64,000 bases of DNA from UBA2329 sp964577215 (GTDB taxonomy: Bacteria > Bacteroidota > Bacteroidia > Chitinophagales > Saprospiraceae), in contig CAZNYK010000001.1 in assembly GCA_964577215.1 (NCBI GenBank), forward strand, positions 1 to 64,000, in the 5' to 3' direction. A program made the position numbers and the translations under genes. Positions 1-8,707 of the stretch are shown here, piece by piece. The notes under the pieces are model-generated. The model made no database searches. It was not told where the DNA came from and saw only the letters and a list, made by a program, of their open reading frames with translations. Position 1 is the first letter of the stretch; every line of letters starts with the position of its first letter.

Positions 1-4
1 ACAC

Positions 5-3000
5 ATGCCAGATACCAGAATCCGCATCATCTCCGCCGGCGCCGGCAGCGGCAAGACCTACCGCCTCACCTCCGAAATGGTGGAACTGTTGCAGCGCGGC
101 GTGCGACCCTCCGGCATCATCGCCACCACCTTTACCAAAAAGGCGGCAGCAGAGTTGCAGGAACGCGTGCGGGTGCGCCTGCTCGAAGCGGGCCTTACCC
201 GGCAGGCCGACGAGCTGACCAACGCCCTCATCGGCACGGTGCACAGCCTCGGCGTCAAACTCCTGCAGCGCTTCGCCTTCGAAGCAGGCGTGTCGCCGCG
301 GGTGGAGATCATCGCCGAGGAAGATCAGCAGACCCTCTTCAACAACTCCTTGGCCATGGTGCTCAGCCCGGAGCGCGTGGAGGCCATAGACGGCCTGTGC
401 CACCGCCTCGGCATGCATGCCCGCATCACCCACGACTGGCGCAGGGAATTGCGGGAACTCACAGATATTGCCCGCTCCAATGCATTTTCCTTAAAAACCC
501 TCGTCGAGAGCAGGAATTATTCCTGGGAGGCTTTTTCCCGGTACCTCCCCTCCCCTACCCCGGAACCCGAAGCAGACCTGCACCGCCGCATTGGGGAAAT
601 GCTCGACACTACCATAGAACGGGTGGAAAACAACGGCGACGAAACCAAGAAGACCGCCGATGCCCTGAAAGACTGGCGCGACGCCCGCCGCGAACTCGAT
701 CTGCACGGCGCCTTGCCCTGGCGAACCTGGGCCAGGATCATGAAAACCGAAGTGGCCGTAAAAAGCCGCGACGATGCAGCCCCTCTCATTGAATTGGCCC
801 GCGAACATGAAGCCAACGCCGCGTTCCACAACGACATCCGCGACTTCATTTTCCACATCTTCGACGCTGCCATAGACGCCCTGCAAGAGTACGAACAGTA
901 CAAAAAACGCCGCGGCCTGATAGACTACACCGACATGGAAACCCTCATCCTCCGCTTATTAGACAAGCCGGAGGTACGCGATATTCTCTCCGAAGAGCTT
1001 GACCTGCTCATGGTGGATGAGTTCCAGGACACCAACCCCATCCAATTGGAAATCTTCCTCAAGCTCTCCCGCATGGCCCGCTATTCCATCTGGGTGGGAG
1101 ACCCCAAGCAATCCATTTACGGCTTCCGGGGCGCCGACCCAAGACTCATGCAGGCCATCATCGGGCAAAGCGGCGGCATACGTCCGGAAGACATACAGCG
1201 CTACTCCTGGCGTTCGCGGCAAGACCTGGTTTATGCCGCCAACGCTTTGTTTACCAAAGCCTTCCCGGAACTGCCGGCCGACCAGGTGGCTTTAGAACCC
1301 AAACGAAAAAAAGAGAGTGAGCCGGAGGGAATGAACCTGGCGCTTTGGCACTGGCACTTCCGGCCGGAAGGCGAGACCGGAAGGCCGCCCGGAGGCAACT
1401 GGATGGAAAATTGCATCGCCGAGCGCCTGCGCGAATGGCTGGAAGCAGGCATTCTCGTGTGGGATAAGGACAAACACACCGCCCGCCCCGCCCGCCCCGG
1501 CGACGTGGCCATCCTGTGCCGCTCCAACGAAGGGTGCCGCATCATGGCCGGGGCCCTCCATCGCGCCGGCCTAAAAGCAGCTATTGCCCGCAGCGGCCTG
1601 CTGGCTACCGCTGAAGCCCGCTTAGTGACCGCCTGTCTCAAATTTGTGCTCAATTACCGGGACTCGCTCTCTGTGGCAGAAATCCTCCTGCTCGGCGGCG
1701 GCATGGATATTGAAGACATCATCGAAGACAGGCTGGAATACCTCGACCAACTGGAACAGCAACGTGCCGACGGCCTCTGGAGCAAAGACCATCCTATTAT
1801 CGGCCGGCTGTTGAGGCTTCGTAAAGAACTCGCTGAGTGCTCCGGCGCAGAAATCCTGGACGTGCTGCTCGACGAATTAGACCTGCGCCGCAATATCGCC
1901 GCCTGGGGCAATGCCCAGCAACGCTTGGATAACGTGGAGGCACTGCGCCGGCTTGCCCTGCAATACGAAGACGCCTGCAACCGCCTGCACTCCGCCGCTT
2001 CGCTCGGCGGATTCCTGCTCTGGCTGAGCGACTTGGAAAACAATGAAAAAGACATGCAGGCCTCCGGCCAGGGCCCCGATACCGTGGAAGTGCTCACCTA
2101 CCACAAAAGCAAGGGATTAGAGTGGCCGGTCACCATTTGCCACAGCTTGGAACAACGCCTGCGCGCCGAAGTGTGGGGCTTCGACATCGTCCCGCAAAAA
2201 GAGGAGGTTGACCTCGACAACCTCCTCGGCAACCGCCTGCTCCGCTTTTGGGTCAACCCCTACGGCGATCAGGTGCAGCGCACCCCACTTGACGAGCGGC
2301 TCAAGGCCGGCAAAGAACAGGAAGCCGTTACCCAAAGAGCGCTTAAAGAAGAGGCGCGGCTGCTGTACGTGGGCCTTACCCGCGCAAGGGACTACTTAGT
2401 GTTCCCCTCCGTCAATAAACCTGCCAAATGGATCAACCGGGTGTGGCACAACGGCAATGAGGACTACCCCGTACTCGACCCTCATACTGATGAAAGCCCA
2501 TGGGACTGGGACGGCGCTCCACTGATGATACATACTGAAATGCTCGCCTATCCGCGCGACTTCACCTATGCAGAGCTGCGCCAGGGAGAGGTTCCCTTCC
2601 TGGAGCCGCGCCGGGGCAGGGCCGGATTCGCGCCCGCCTTTATTGATGTGCGCCGTGAGAATTATAATGCGCTCATCAGAGCCAAAGCGGGCAAACCGGT
2701 TTATTACGGCGCCGAGGTGGTACCAGCGGCCGAATCCGACCGCTATGCTGCGGCCAAGGGCATCAAAGCTTTTCTCAGCGCATATCAATCCGGCTACCCG
2801 GTGGAAGAATTGGAGAGAATGGCAAAGTTTACCCTTGCCCGGTACTGTCCGGATGCCGGCCTTTCGGAGCAACGACTCTTGCAGGCGGCACAGACTTGGG
2901 CAGCGTATATCGAAAAGCATTTCCAGCCCGGGGCCGCGTACAGGAAATACCCGGTAATGATGGAGCAGGAGGGGCGCCGGTTTTTCGCCGTGCTCGACCT

Positions 3001-3226
3001 GGTAATGGAAACCGGCGAAGGCTTGGTACTGATTCAAAACAGCAGTTACGACGGCGACCACAACAACGGGAGATGGGAAAACAAGGCTTTGCAACTTGCC
3101 GGATGGCTGTACTTAGCAAAGACTGCGCTCCAAAAGGCATTTGGAAAGCCGCTGGTAAAAACTTACGTGCACTTCGTGTTATCGGCCGTGGTGGTAGAAG
3201 TGGAGAGCGACAACTCAGCCGGCTGA
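5..3226 (+). CDS. UvrD-family helicase, AddA/RecB-like (exonuclease V beta-like)
   Basis: Superfamily 1 DNA helicase of the AddA/RecB type, expected to unwind double-strand ends for recombinational repair in the cytoplasm. Walker A is at residues 10-18 (AGAGSGKT, Lys17) and Walker B is VDEFQDT with Asp338-Glu339. Further motifs are VGDPKQSIYGFRGADP, the motif V-like TYHKSKGLEWP and the motif VI-like LLYVGLTRARDYL. The 1073-residue length suits AddA without much extra. The start places Walker A ten residues in, as is usual for this family, so the N-terminus looks complete although only four bases precede it. The C-terminal region resembles the AddA nuclease fold (Asp998 in VLDLV), but where a D-x-K motif should follow it reads LIQNSS (residues 1010-1014), so nuclease activity is doubtful. 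A partner AddB gene, if present, lies upstream of the window. The 3' end overlaps the convergent phosphatase gene by 12 bp. Confidence 0.9.
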   Translation: MPDTRIRIISAGAGSGKTYRLTSEMVELLQRGVRPSGIIATTFTKKAAAELQERVRVRLLEAGLTRQADELTNALIGTVHSLGVKLLQRFAFEAGVSPRVEIIAEEDQQTLFNNSLAMVLSPERVEAIDGLCHRLGMHARITHDWRRELRELTDIARSNAFSLKTLVESRNYSWEAFSRYLPSPTPEPEADLHRRIGEMLDTTIERVENNGDETKKTADALKDWRDARRELDLHGALPWRTWARIMKTEVAVKSRDDAAPLIELAREHEANAAFHNDIRDFIFHIFDAAIDALQEYEQYKKRRGLIDYTDMETLILRLLDKPEVRDILSEELDLLMVDEFQDTNPIQLEIFLKLSRMARYSIWVGDPKQSIYGFRGADPRLMQAIIGQSGGIRPEDIQRYSWRSRQDLVYAANALFTKAFPELPADQVALEPKRKKESEPEGMNLALWHWHFRPEGETGRPPGGNWMENCIAERLREWLEAGILVWDKDKHTARPARPGDVAILCRSNEGCRIMAGALHRAGLKAAIARSGLLATAEARLVTACLKFVLNYRDSLSVAEILLLGGGMDIEDIIEDRLEYLDQLEQQRADGLWSKDHPIIGRLLRLRKELAECSGAEILDVLLDELDLRRNIAAWGNAQQRLDNVEALRRLALQYEDACNRLHSAASLGGFLLWLSDLENNEKDMQASGQGPDTVEVLTYHKSKGLEWPVTICHSLEQRLRAEVWGFDIVPQKEEVDLDNLLGNRLLRFWVNPYGDQVQRTPLDERLKAGKEQEAVTQRALKEEARLLYVGLTRARDYLVFPSVNKPAKWINRVWHNGNEDYPVLDPHTDESPWDWDGAPLMIHTEMLAYPRDFTYAELRQGEVPFLEPRRGRAGFAPAFIDVRRENYNALIRAKAGKPVYYGAEVVPAAESDRYAAAKGIKAFLSAYQSGYPVEELERMAKFTLARYCPDAGLSEQRLLQAAQTWAAYIEKHFQPGAAYRKYPVMMEQEGRRFFAVLDLVMETGEGLVLIQNSSYDGDHNNGRWENKALQLAGWLYLAKTALQKAFGKPLVKTYVHFVLSAVVVEVESDNSAG

Positions 3227-3682
3227 AGCGAGGCATCGCCTGATCACCTGGTCACAGGCCTCGTCGAGCATTTGATACACATCCTCGAAGCCCTCATTGT
3301 TCCAATAGGGGTCGGGTACGCTGATGTTTTCGCCTGGATGCACGAAATTCATGATCATGTGCACCTTTTCAGGGCCGGAAGAAGATTGGAGCGCCATGGA
3401 GCGCACATTGTGGTGGTTGTCTTCGTCCATAGTGAGTATGAGGTCATAATTTTCCAGGTCAGCATGCCGGATCTGGCGGGCGCGCTGATCGGTAATATCA
3501 ATTCCGTGGTTTCGGGCCGTGCGTATGGAGCGGGGATCGGGCTTTTCACCTTCGTGCCAGCCGCCGGTACCTGCGGAGTCCACATGCCAGTTGAGGCCGC
3601 GTTGGCGCACTTTCTCCTTCATTATTCCCTCTGCCAGCGGGGAGCGGCAGATGTTTCCAAGACAAACCATCAGAATTTTCAT
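3215..3682 (-). CDS. Low-molecular-weight protein tyrosine phosphatase
   Basis: Cytoplasmic phosphatase that hydrolyses phosphotyrosine on proteins. The P-loop CLGNICRS gives C-x5-R with nucleophile Cys7 and Arg13, followed by Ser14. The general acid is Asp124 in the DPYW segment. The 155-residue length is normal. It is the only clear minus-strand gene, convergent with the helicase (12-bp overlap) and divergent from trkA. Wzb-type members of this family dephosphorylate Wzc tyrosine kinases. The exopolysaccharide locus 9 kb downstream has a Wzc-like kinase but no phosphatase of its own, so this protein is a candidate partner. That link is inference; a general house-keeping role is equally possible. 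Confidence 0.93.
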   Translation of the reverse strand: MKILMVCLGNICRSPLAEGIMKEKVRQRGLNWHVDSAGTGGWHEGEKPDPRSIRTARNHGIDITDQRARQIRHADLENYDLILTMDEDNHHNVRSMALQSSSGPEKVHMIMNFVHPGENISVPDPYWNNEGFEDVYQMLDEACDQVIRRCLASAG

Positions 3683-3829
3683 GCGATCACTGGATTATTG
3701 TTTTATACTGAGCGATATTTGCGCTCTGAAATTCGACTTGCTTTCGCAATCCCGCTTTTAACAACGGATTTCGGGGCAGGGTTTATGCCCGGCGTAAAAG
3801 TAATGCCGGAAAAAAAAACGCAAATTCGC

Positions 3830-5170
3830 ATGAAAATTGTGATTGCCGGCGCAGGCGATGTGGGGTTCCACTTGGCCGAACTGCTGGCGTATGAGGACAA
3901 GGATATTGTGCTCATTGATATGGACCAGGACGTACTGGATTATGCCTCCACCCACCTGGACGTGCTTACCATTAAAGGCGATTCCTCCTCGCCGAGGGTG
4001 CTGGAAAAAGCCGACGTGGAGCGCGCCAACTTATTCCTCGCTGTGACTACCTCTGAAAAGACCAACCTGGTTTCGGCCATTTTGGCCAAAAAGCTGGGCG
4101 CCAGGCAAACCATTGCGCGCGTGAACAGCCCGGAGTACCTGGGAGAAGGCAATAAGGAGATGTTTCGCGAATTGGGAATCGACACGCTTATTTCCCCGCA
4201 GGAACTCGCCGCAGCAGAGATATTCAGATTGGTACAGCAGTGTTCGTTTACTGATATTTTCGAGTTTGAAAACGGCAAGATCTCCCTGACGGGAATTACC
4301 ATCGAGGAGGCGTCCCGCTTGGTCAACGTGCCTTTGAGCCGGTTCGGCCAGTACTGCACCAATGACAGCGTGCGCCCCATTGCCATACTCAGGGGGCATC
4401 AAACCATCATTCCCCACGGGGATACGGTGTTGCGCCGCGGCGATCATGTCTATTTCATATCCAAGAGCGACAACATAGACGAGATCAACGAATTGATGGG
4501 CAAGCGCAAAATACATCTCAAAAACGTGATGATCATCGGCGGCACCCCGCTGGCGCTCTCCACCGCAAAGCGCTTAGAGAACGACTACAACGTCACGCTC
4601 ATCGAGAAAGACAAAGAAGTGTGCAAGGAATTAGCCGGGGAATTAACAAACACGCTCATCATTCACGGCGATGCCAGCAACATTAATCTCCTGGAGGAGG
4701 AAGGCCTCAGCAGGATGGATGCATTTATCGCGCTTTCTCCCAATTCGGAAACCAATATAATCGCAAGCCTTACGGCCAAGAACTATGGCGTGTACAGAAC
4801 CATTGCACAGGTAGAGAACAAGGAGTACACCCATATCTCGCAGAACATCGGGGTAGATACGCTTATCAACAAAAAACTCATTGCCGCCAACAACATCTTC
4901 CGCTTTGTGCGCAAGGGGCGCATAGAGGCCATCACCAGCCTGCATGGCGTAGATGCGGAGGTCATTGAGTTTGTGGTCACCAAGTCCAATCAACTTACCA
5001 GGAAAAGTCTGCGCGAGTTGCATTTCCCGAAAACCGCCCTCATCGGCGGCGTCATCAGGGGCAAAGAAAGCCTTATTCCCAATGGAGATTTCCGCTTGGA
5101 GGTGGATGACAAGGTCATTGTATTTGCTCTGCCGGAGGCCATCGGCAAGGTTGAGCAACTGTTCCGATAA
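3830..5170 (+). CDS. trkA: Trk potassium uptake regulatory subunit TrkA
   Basis: Peripheral membrane NAD-binding regulator of the Trk potassium transporter. The protein (446 residues from this start) has two tandem RCK units. The first Rossmann motif, GAGDVG, lies at residues 6-11 with the acidic strand end VLIDMD; the second begins near the segment MIIGGTPLALSTAKRL. Each unit is followed by a TrkA-C domain. The open frame extends upstream to 3272, but that part is antisense to the phosphatase gene and carries no recognisable domain. The ATG at 3830 puts the Rossmann fold at the N-terminus as in other TrkA proteins; the in-frame ATG at 3803 is an alternative. It is followed 9 bp later by trkH. 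Confidence 0.93.
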   Translation: MKIVIAGAGDVGFHLAELLAYEDKDIVLIDMDQDVLDYASTHLDVLTIKGDSSSPRVLEKADVERANLFLAVTTSEKTNLVSAILAKKLGARQTIARVNSPEYLGEGNKEMFRELGIDTLISPQELAAAEIFRLVQQCSFTDIFEFENGKISLTGITIEEASRLVNVPLSRFGQYCTNDSVRPIAILRGHQTIIPHGDTVLRRGDHVYFISKSDNIDEINELMGKRKIHLKNVMIIGGTPLALSTAKRLENDYNVTLIEKDKEVCKELAGELTNTLIIHGDASNINLLEEEGLSRMDAFIALSPNSETNIIASLTAKNYGVYRTIAQVENKEYTHISQNIGVDTLINKKLIAANNIFRFVRKGRIEAITSLHGVDAEVIEFVVTKSNQLTRKSLRELHFPKTALIGGVIRGKESLIPNGDFRLEVDDKVIVFALPEAIGKVEQLFR

Positions 5171-5179
5171 AATCCCGCT

Positions 5180-6634
5180 ATGATCAATTTCCGGCCAGTA
5201 TTGCGTTTTTCCGGCATCTTACTGATAATACTCGGCGTATTTATGCTCACGGCATTGCCGGTATCGTGGTATAACGGCGGCGAGGATTTTGAACCGCTGC
5301 TTTGGTCGGCATTGTGCTGCATCGGCGCCGGAGTTCCCTTGTGGTATTTCATTCGGCTCAAAGCCGGCGTAAACATCAGCAAGAGAGAAGGATACCTCAT
5401 CGTGGCCCTGGGCTGGATGGGCATGGCCGTTTTCGGAATGTTGCCTTATCTGTTCAGCGGTCTTTTGCCGGATCTGCACGACGCATTCTTTGAGACCGCA
5501 TCCGGCATTACCACTACCGGCGCCAGTGTACTGACGGACATTGAGGCCACGCCCAAAGGACTCCTGTATTGGCGAAGCCTGACGCAATGGATAGGCGGTA
5601 TGGGCATCATTGTACTTACGGTAGCTTTGATGCCCTTGCTGGGTATCGGCGGCATAGAATTGTTTGTAGCCGAAGCGCCGGGGCCTACTTCCGACAAAGT
5701 GCATCCGCGCATCCGCGAAACCGCCAAACGCCTCTGGCTCATCTACGTAGGTCTCACTTTGGTTTTGGGGCTTCTGCTTTGGGCGGGCGGCATGACGCCG
5801 TATGACGCCCTCAACCACGCCCTCACCACCATGGCTACTGGCGGATTTTCGACCAAAAACGCCAGCATTGCCTACTATGACAGCCCCTACATTCAGTACG
5901 TGATCACCCTCTTTATGATCGCTGCGGGCACCAACTTTACGATCCATTATTTCATACTGAAGCGGCGTTTCCGCACCGTGTGGAAAAGCGAAGAGTTCAG
6001 GACATTCCTGCTCATCATTTTCCTGGTAACGGCCGTCATCGCCCTTGCGCTCAGGTTACACTTTGACCATCCCTGGGAAAGAGCTTTCCGGGATAGTTTT
6101 TTCCAGACAGTTTCTATTATCACAACCACCGGTTTTGTATCTGCCGACTATGCCCAATGGGGCCCCGGGGTGGTGATGCTCATCTTTCTGCTTTTATTTC
6201 TCGGCGGAAGCGCCGGTTCCACCGCCGGAGGTATCAAGATCATCCGGCATTTGGTATTCATAAAAAACTCTTTCCTCGAGTTTAAACGCATCCTGCATCC
6301 GCGCGCCGTGGTTCCGCTCAAGATAAGCGGCGAGGTGGTGGCGCCGCGCATTATGACGCACATCATCATTTTCCTGCTGCTGTACCTTCTCCTGGTCTTG
6401 CTCGGCAGCCTGGCGCTTTCTGTTATGGGCATTGATTTTGCCACGGCCATTGGGGCCACGGCCACCTCTGTTGGCAATGTCGGCCCGGCTGTGGGCAAGG
6501 TAGGCCCCGTCGATAATTTCGCCTGGATGCCGCCGGCTGCCAAGGTGCTGCTTTCCTTGCTCATGATCATGGGGCGTTTGGAGATTTTTACGATCCTGGT
6601 ATTGTTTACCCCCTTCTTCTGGAAGTCGAACTGA
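5180..6634 (+). CDS. trkH: Trk potassium uptake channel subunit TrkH
   Basis: Integral inner-membrane subunit that conducts K+ with TrkA as its cytoplasmic gate. The 484-residue protein is strongly hydrophobic throughout. It shows the repeated pore-loop signatures of the TrkH/KtrB family: TASGITTTGASV, TTMATGGFST, TVSIITTTGF and ATATSVGNVGPA. These are the four selectivity-filter repeats, each with its conserved glycine. It lies 9 bp downstream of trkA, so the two are very probably co-transcribed. The start codon ATG gives a normal N-terminal membrane segment. Confidence 0.95.
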   Translation: MINFRPVLRFSGILLIILGVFMLTALPVSWYNGGEDFEPLLWSALCCIGAGVPLWYFIRLKAGVNISKREGYLIVALGWMGMAVFGMLPYLFSGLLPDLHDAFFETASGITTTGASVLTDIEATPKGLLYWRSLTQWIGGMGIIVLTVALMPLLGIGGIELFVAEAPGPTSDKVHPRIRETAKRLWLIYVGLTLVLGLLLWAGGMTPYDALNHALTTMATGGFSTKNASIAYYDSPYIQYVITLFMIAAGTNFTIHYFILKRRFRTVWKSEEFRTFLLIIFLVTAVIALALRLHFDHPWERAFRDSFFQTVSIITTTGFVSADYAQWGPGVVMLIFLLLFLGGSAGSTAGGIKIIRHLVFIKNSFLEFKRILHPRAVVPLKISGEVVAPRIMTHIIIFLLLYLLLVLLGSLALSVMGIDFATAIGATATSVGNVGPAVGKVGPVDNFAWMPPAAKVLLSLLMIMGRLEIFTILVLFTPFFWKSN

Positions 6635-6657
6635 AATATTTGCCTTGAAAATATTTC
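6633..6657 (+). terminator. AT-rich hairpin at the end of trkH
   Basis: A perfect 9-bp inverted repeat (GAAATATTT at 6633-6641 and AAATATTTC at 6649-6657) with a 7-nt loop overlaps the trkH stop codon. It is AT-rich and lacks a following T-tract, so it is only a weak candidate for transcript ending or 3'-end protection. Confidence 0.25.
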
Positions 6658-6663
6658 CCGGCT

Positions 6664-6698
6664 TTTGAGCTTCCCTGCCATTGATTTTGTTAAATTTG
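6664..6698 (+). promoter_or_regulatory. Candidate Bacteroidota promoter upstream of the DUF1800 gene
   Basis: TAAATTTG at 6691-6698 matches the -7 element TAnnTTTG. TTTG at 6664-6667 lies 23 nt upstream, slightly longer than the best spacing for this promoter class. Transcription would start near 6705 and leave a leader of about 300 nt before the ATG at 7012. Confidence 0.4.
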
Positions 6699-7011
6699 TG
6701 AATGCCCGGCAACATAGCTGCCGTGAAAAGCGTATTGACAGTGTTAGTTTGAAAAGGGATTTTTTTTCACGCTAATCCAGGCAGGGCTTTCTGCAATGAT
6801 TTCGCATTTTGAAACGCATCCCCTGCTGAATATCCTCTTTCTCTCTTTAGACGACCACTGAAAATAAGTTGGAAACATGCTATGGGATTTCCTGGAATCC
6901 CTTCAACCGGGTTTGGGCAAAATCCGGCTTCCCTGTTGGGAAAGAAGGGGTGGGGATGCAAGTGTATTTTTATGGCCCGGCTGTTTGCGCCGGAGCAAAA
7001 CATAGCATATC
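6699..7011 (+). other. Intergenic leader, no gene seen
   Basis: About 310 bases without a credible gene. Short open frames here have no recognisable content. A near-palindrome lies at 6884-6901 (GGGATTTCC against GGAATCCC with one bulged base) and a short TTCCC/GGGAA stem lies near 6930-6945, so the leader RNA may be structured. No known riboswitch was recognised. Confidence 0.4.
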
Positions 7012-8685
7012 ATGGATCGAAGGTCAGCGCTATCTGCTTTTTTTCCGGGCGGGAAGAAAACCAATGCCAATTCAGGTTTTGCCGTAAATTCCGGGTTTGC
7101 ACCCTATACCGGCACTTGGGGGTACGCTCAGGCAGCACACCTGCTCAGGCGCACCATGTTCGGGCCCACGAACGCCCAGATCAAATGGGCGGTACAGCAG
7201 GGTATGGAAGCAACACTTGAGAAATTATTTGACCCCCTGCCCCAGCCGGCCCCGCCTGTCAACAGTTATGTCGATGAAGACCCCAACGTGCCCATCGGCT
7301 CTACCTGGATAAACGCGCCCTATTCCGGGGTTCCTCTCGGCGATGCCATAGGCTATCGCAGTCGGAGCCTCCATTCCTGGATAATCGGGCAAATGTGGCA
7401 GGAAGGTATCTCCATCCGGGAAAAGCTCAAGATGTTCTGGCACAACCACTTTCCCCTTGCCGACGTAGTGGACCCCAAGTTCCATTATCGCTACCTGGCA
7501 CTTTTCAGCACCTATGCATGGGGCAATTTCAGGGAGTTGACAAAAGCCGTCACCATCGACCCTGCCATGTTGTTCTACCTCAATGGAGATCAAAACTCCG
7601 CTGCGGCGCCGAATGAAAATTACGCGCGGGAACTCCTGGAACTGTTCACCATAGGCAAAGGGCCGTTGGCAGCTCCGGGCGACTATACCAACTATACCGA
7701 AAATGACGTCAGGGCGATAGCGCGCGCTTTGACCGGCTGGCGGTCTTTCGGTTACTCCATCAGCAGCGGAAGCAGCGGCGCCTTCGGTTCCCAATTCATC
7801 CCTTCCCGCCACGATACGGGCGCCAAAGTGCTGTCGCATAGATTTAATAACCAGGCTATCCCCAATCTCGGTGATATGGAATACGCCCGCGTAGTGGATA
7901 TTATCTTTGAAAAAATGGAGGTAGCCCGCTTCATTTCCCGGAAGTTGTACCGGTGGTTTGTATATTACGAGATAGGAGAGGAAACAGAGACCCAGGTCAT
8001 AGAGCCGATGGCTCAGATCCTTTTCAGCAATAACTTTGAGATCAAGCCTGCCTTGTCTGCGCTGTTGTCCAGCGAGCACTTCCAGGATCCGGCCAATACC
8101 GGCGCCATGATCAAGAACCCCCTCGACTTCCTCATGTCGGCGCTCAAACCGCTGGGCGTTACCCACTCCCAGGGACTGAGCCAGAAGTACGATTCGTGGT
8201 ATCACTTTTTCGGCATTTCCCGCCTGATGCAAATGCAGTATTTCGAGATTCCGGACGTGGCCGGCTGGAGGGCATACTACCTGGCGCCGCAATACTACCG
8301 GAACTGGATAGGAGCTACTACGCTTCCGCATAGGATGGAAACAACTGCCGACCTGGCCACTGTGGGCGTCTATCCTTTCCAGGGTAACGGAAGTGTGATG
8401 AAAGTCAACGTCCTGCAATTGGTTTCCTCCCTGGAGGAACCCCTCGACCCCAACGCTTTGATCGAAGAATTGGCGGCGATCTTGTTCCCCAAACCGCTCA
8501 AGGAGAGCCAAAGAATAGCCTTGAAGGCGATATTGCTACCTGGTTTGCCTGACTTCGAATGGACCGTCGAGTATGGTCAATATTTAGACAACCCCGGCAA
8601 CAACGCCCTGGCCTCGGCCATTGATACCAAGCTGCGCGCCTTGCTGAAAGCCATGCTCAGTATGCCCGAATTTCAACTATGCTGA
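7012..8685 (+). CDS. DUF1800 family protein
   Basis: A 557-residue DUF1800 protein. The family signature AAHLLRRTMFG lies at about residues 41-51, and the core segments YLNGDQNSAAAPNENYARELLELFTIG and ALTGWR are present. DUF1800 proteins are nearly always encoded directly upstream of a DUF1501 protein, as here (22-bp gap). The molecular function is unknown; the pair is usually taken to be exported or envelope-associated. No convincing signal peptide is visible: the N-terminus begins MDRRSALSAFF and lacks a long hydrophobic core. The start at 7012 is the first ATG that retains the conserved N-terminal region. Confidence 0.85.
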   Translation: MDRRSALSAFFPGGKKTNANSGFAVNSGFAPYTGTWGYAQAAHLLRRTMFGPTNAQIKWAVQQGMEATLEKLFDPLPQPAPPVNSYVDEDPNVPIGSTWINAPYSGVPLGDAIGYRSRSLHSWIIGQMWQEGISIREKLKMFWHNHFPLADVVDPKFHYRYLALFSTYAWGNFRELTKAVTIDPAMLFYLNGDQNSAAAPNENYARELLELFTIGKGPLAAPGDYTNYTENDVRAIARALTGWRSFGYSISSGSSGAFGSQFIPSRHDTGAKVLSHRFNNQAIPNLGDMEYARVVDIIFEKMEVARFISRKLYRWFVYYEIGEETETQVIEPMAQILFSNNFEIKPALSALLSSEHFQDPANTGAMIKNPLDFLMSALKPLGVTHSQGLSQKYDSWYHFFGISRLMQMQYFEIPDVAGWRAYYLAPQYYRNWIGATTLPHRMETTADLATVGVYPFQGNGSVMKVNVLQLVSSLEEPLDPNALIEELAAILFPKPLKESQRIALKAILLPGLPDFEWTVEYGQYLDNPGNNALASAIDTKLRALLKAMLSMPEFQLC

Positions 8686-8707
8686 CCCATCCTTCAATCC
8701 GATTGCA

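Noticed and set aside
3272..3829. N-terminal extension of trkA
   Set aside because: This stretch is open in the trkA frame but is antisense to the phosphatase gene and has no domain. TrkA proteins start at the Rossmann fold.
7225..8511. 428-codon minus-strand frame
   Set aside because: Antisense to the DUF1800 gene, which carries strong family motifs. No homology visible.
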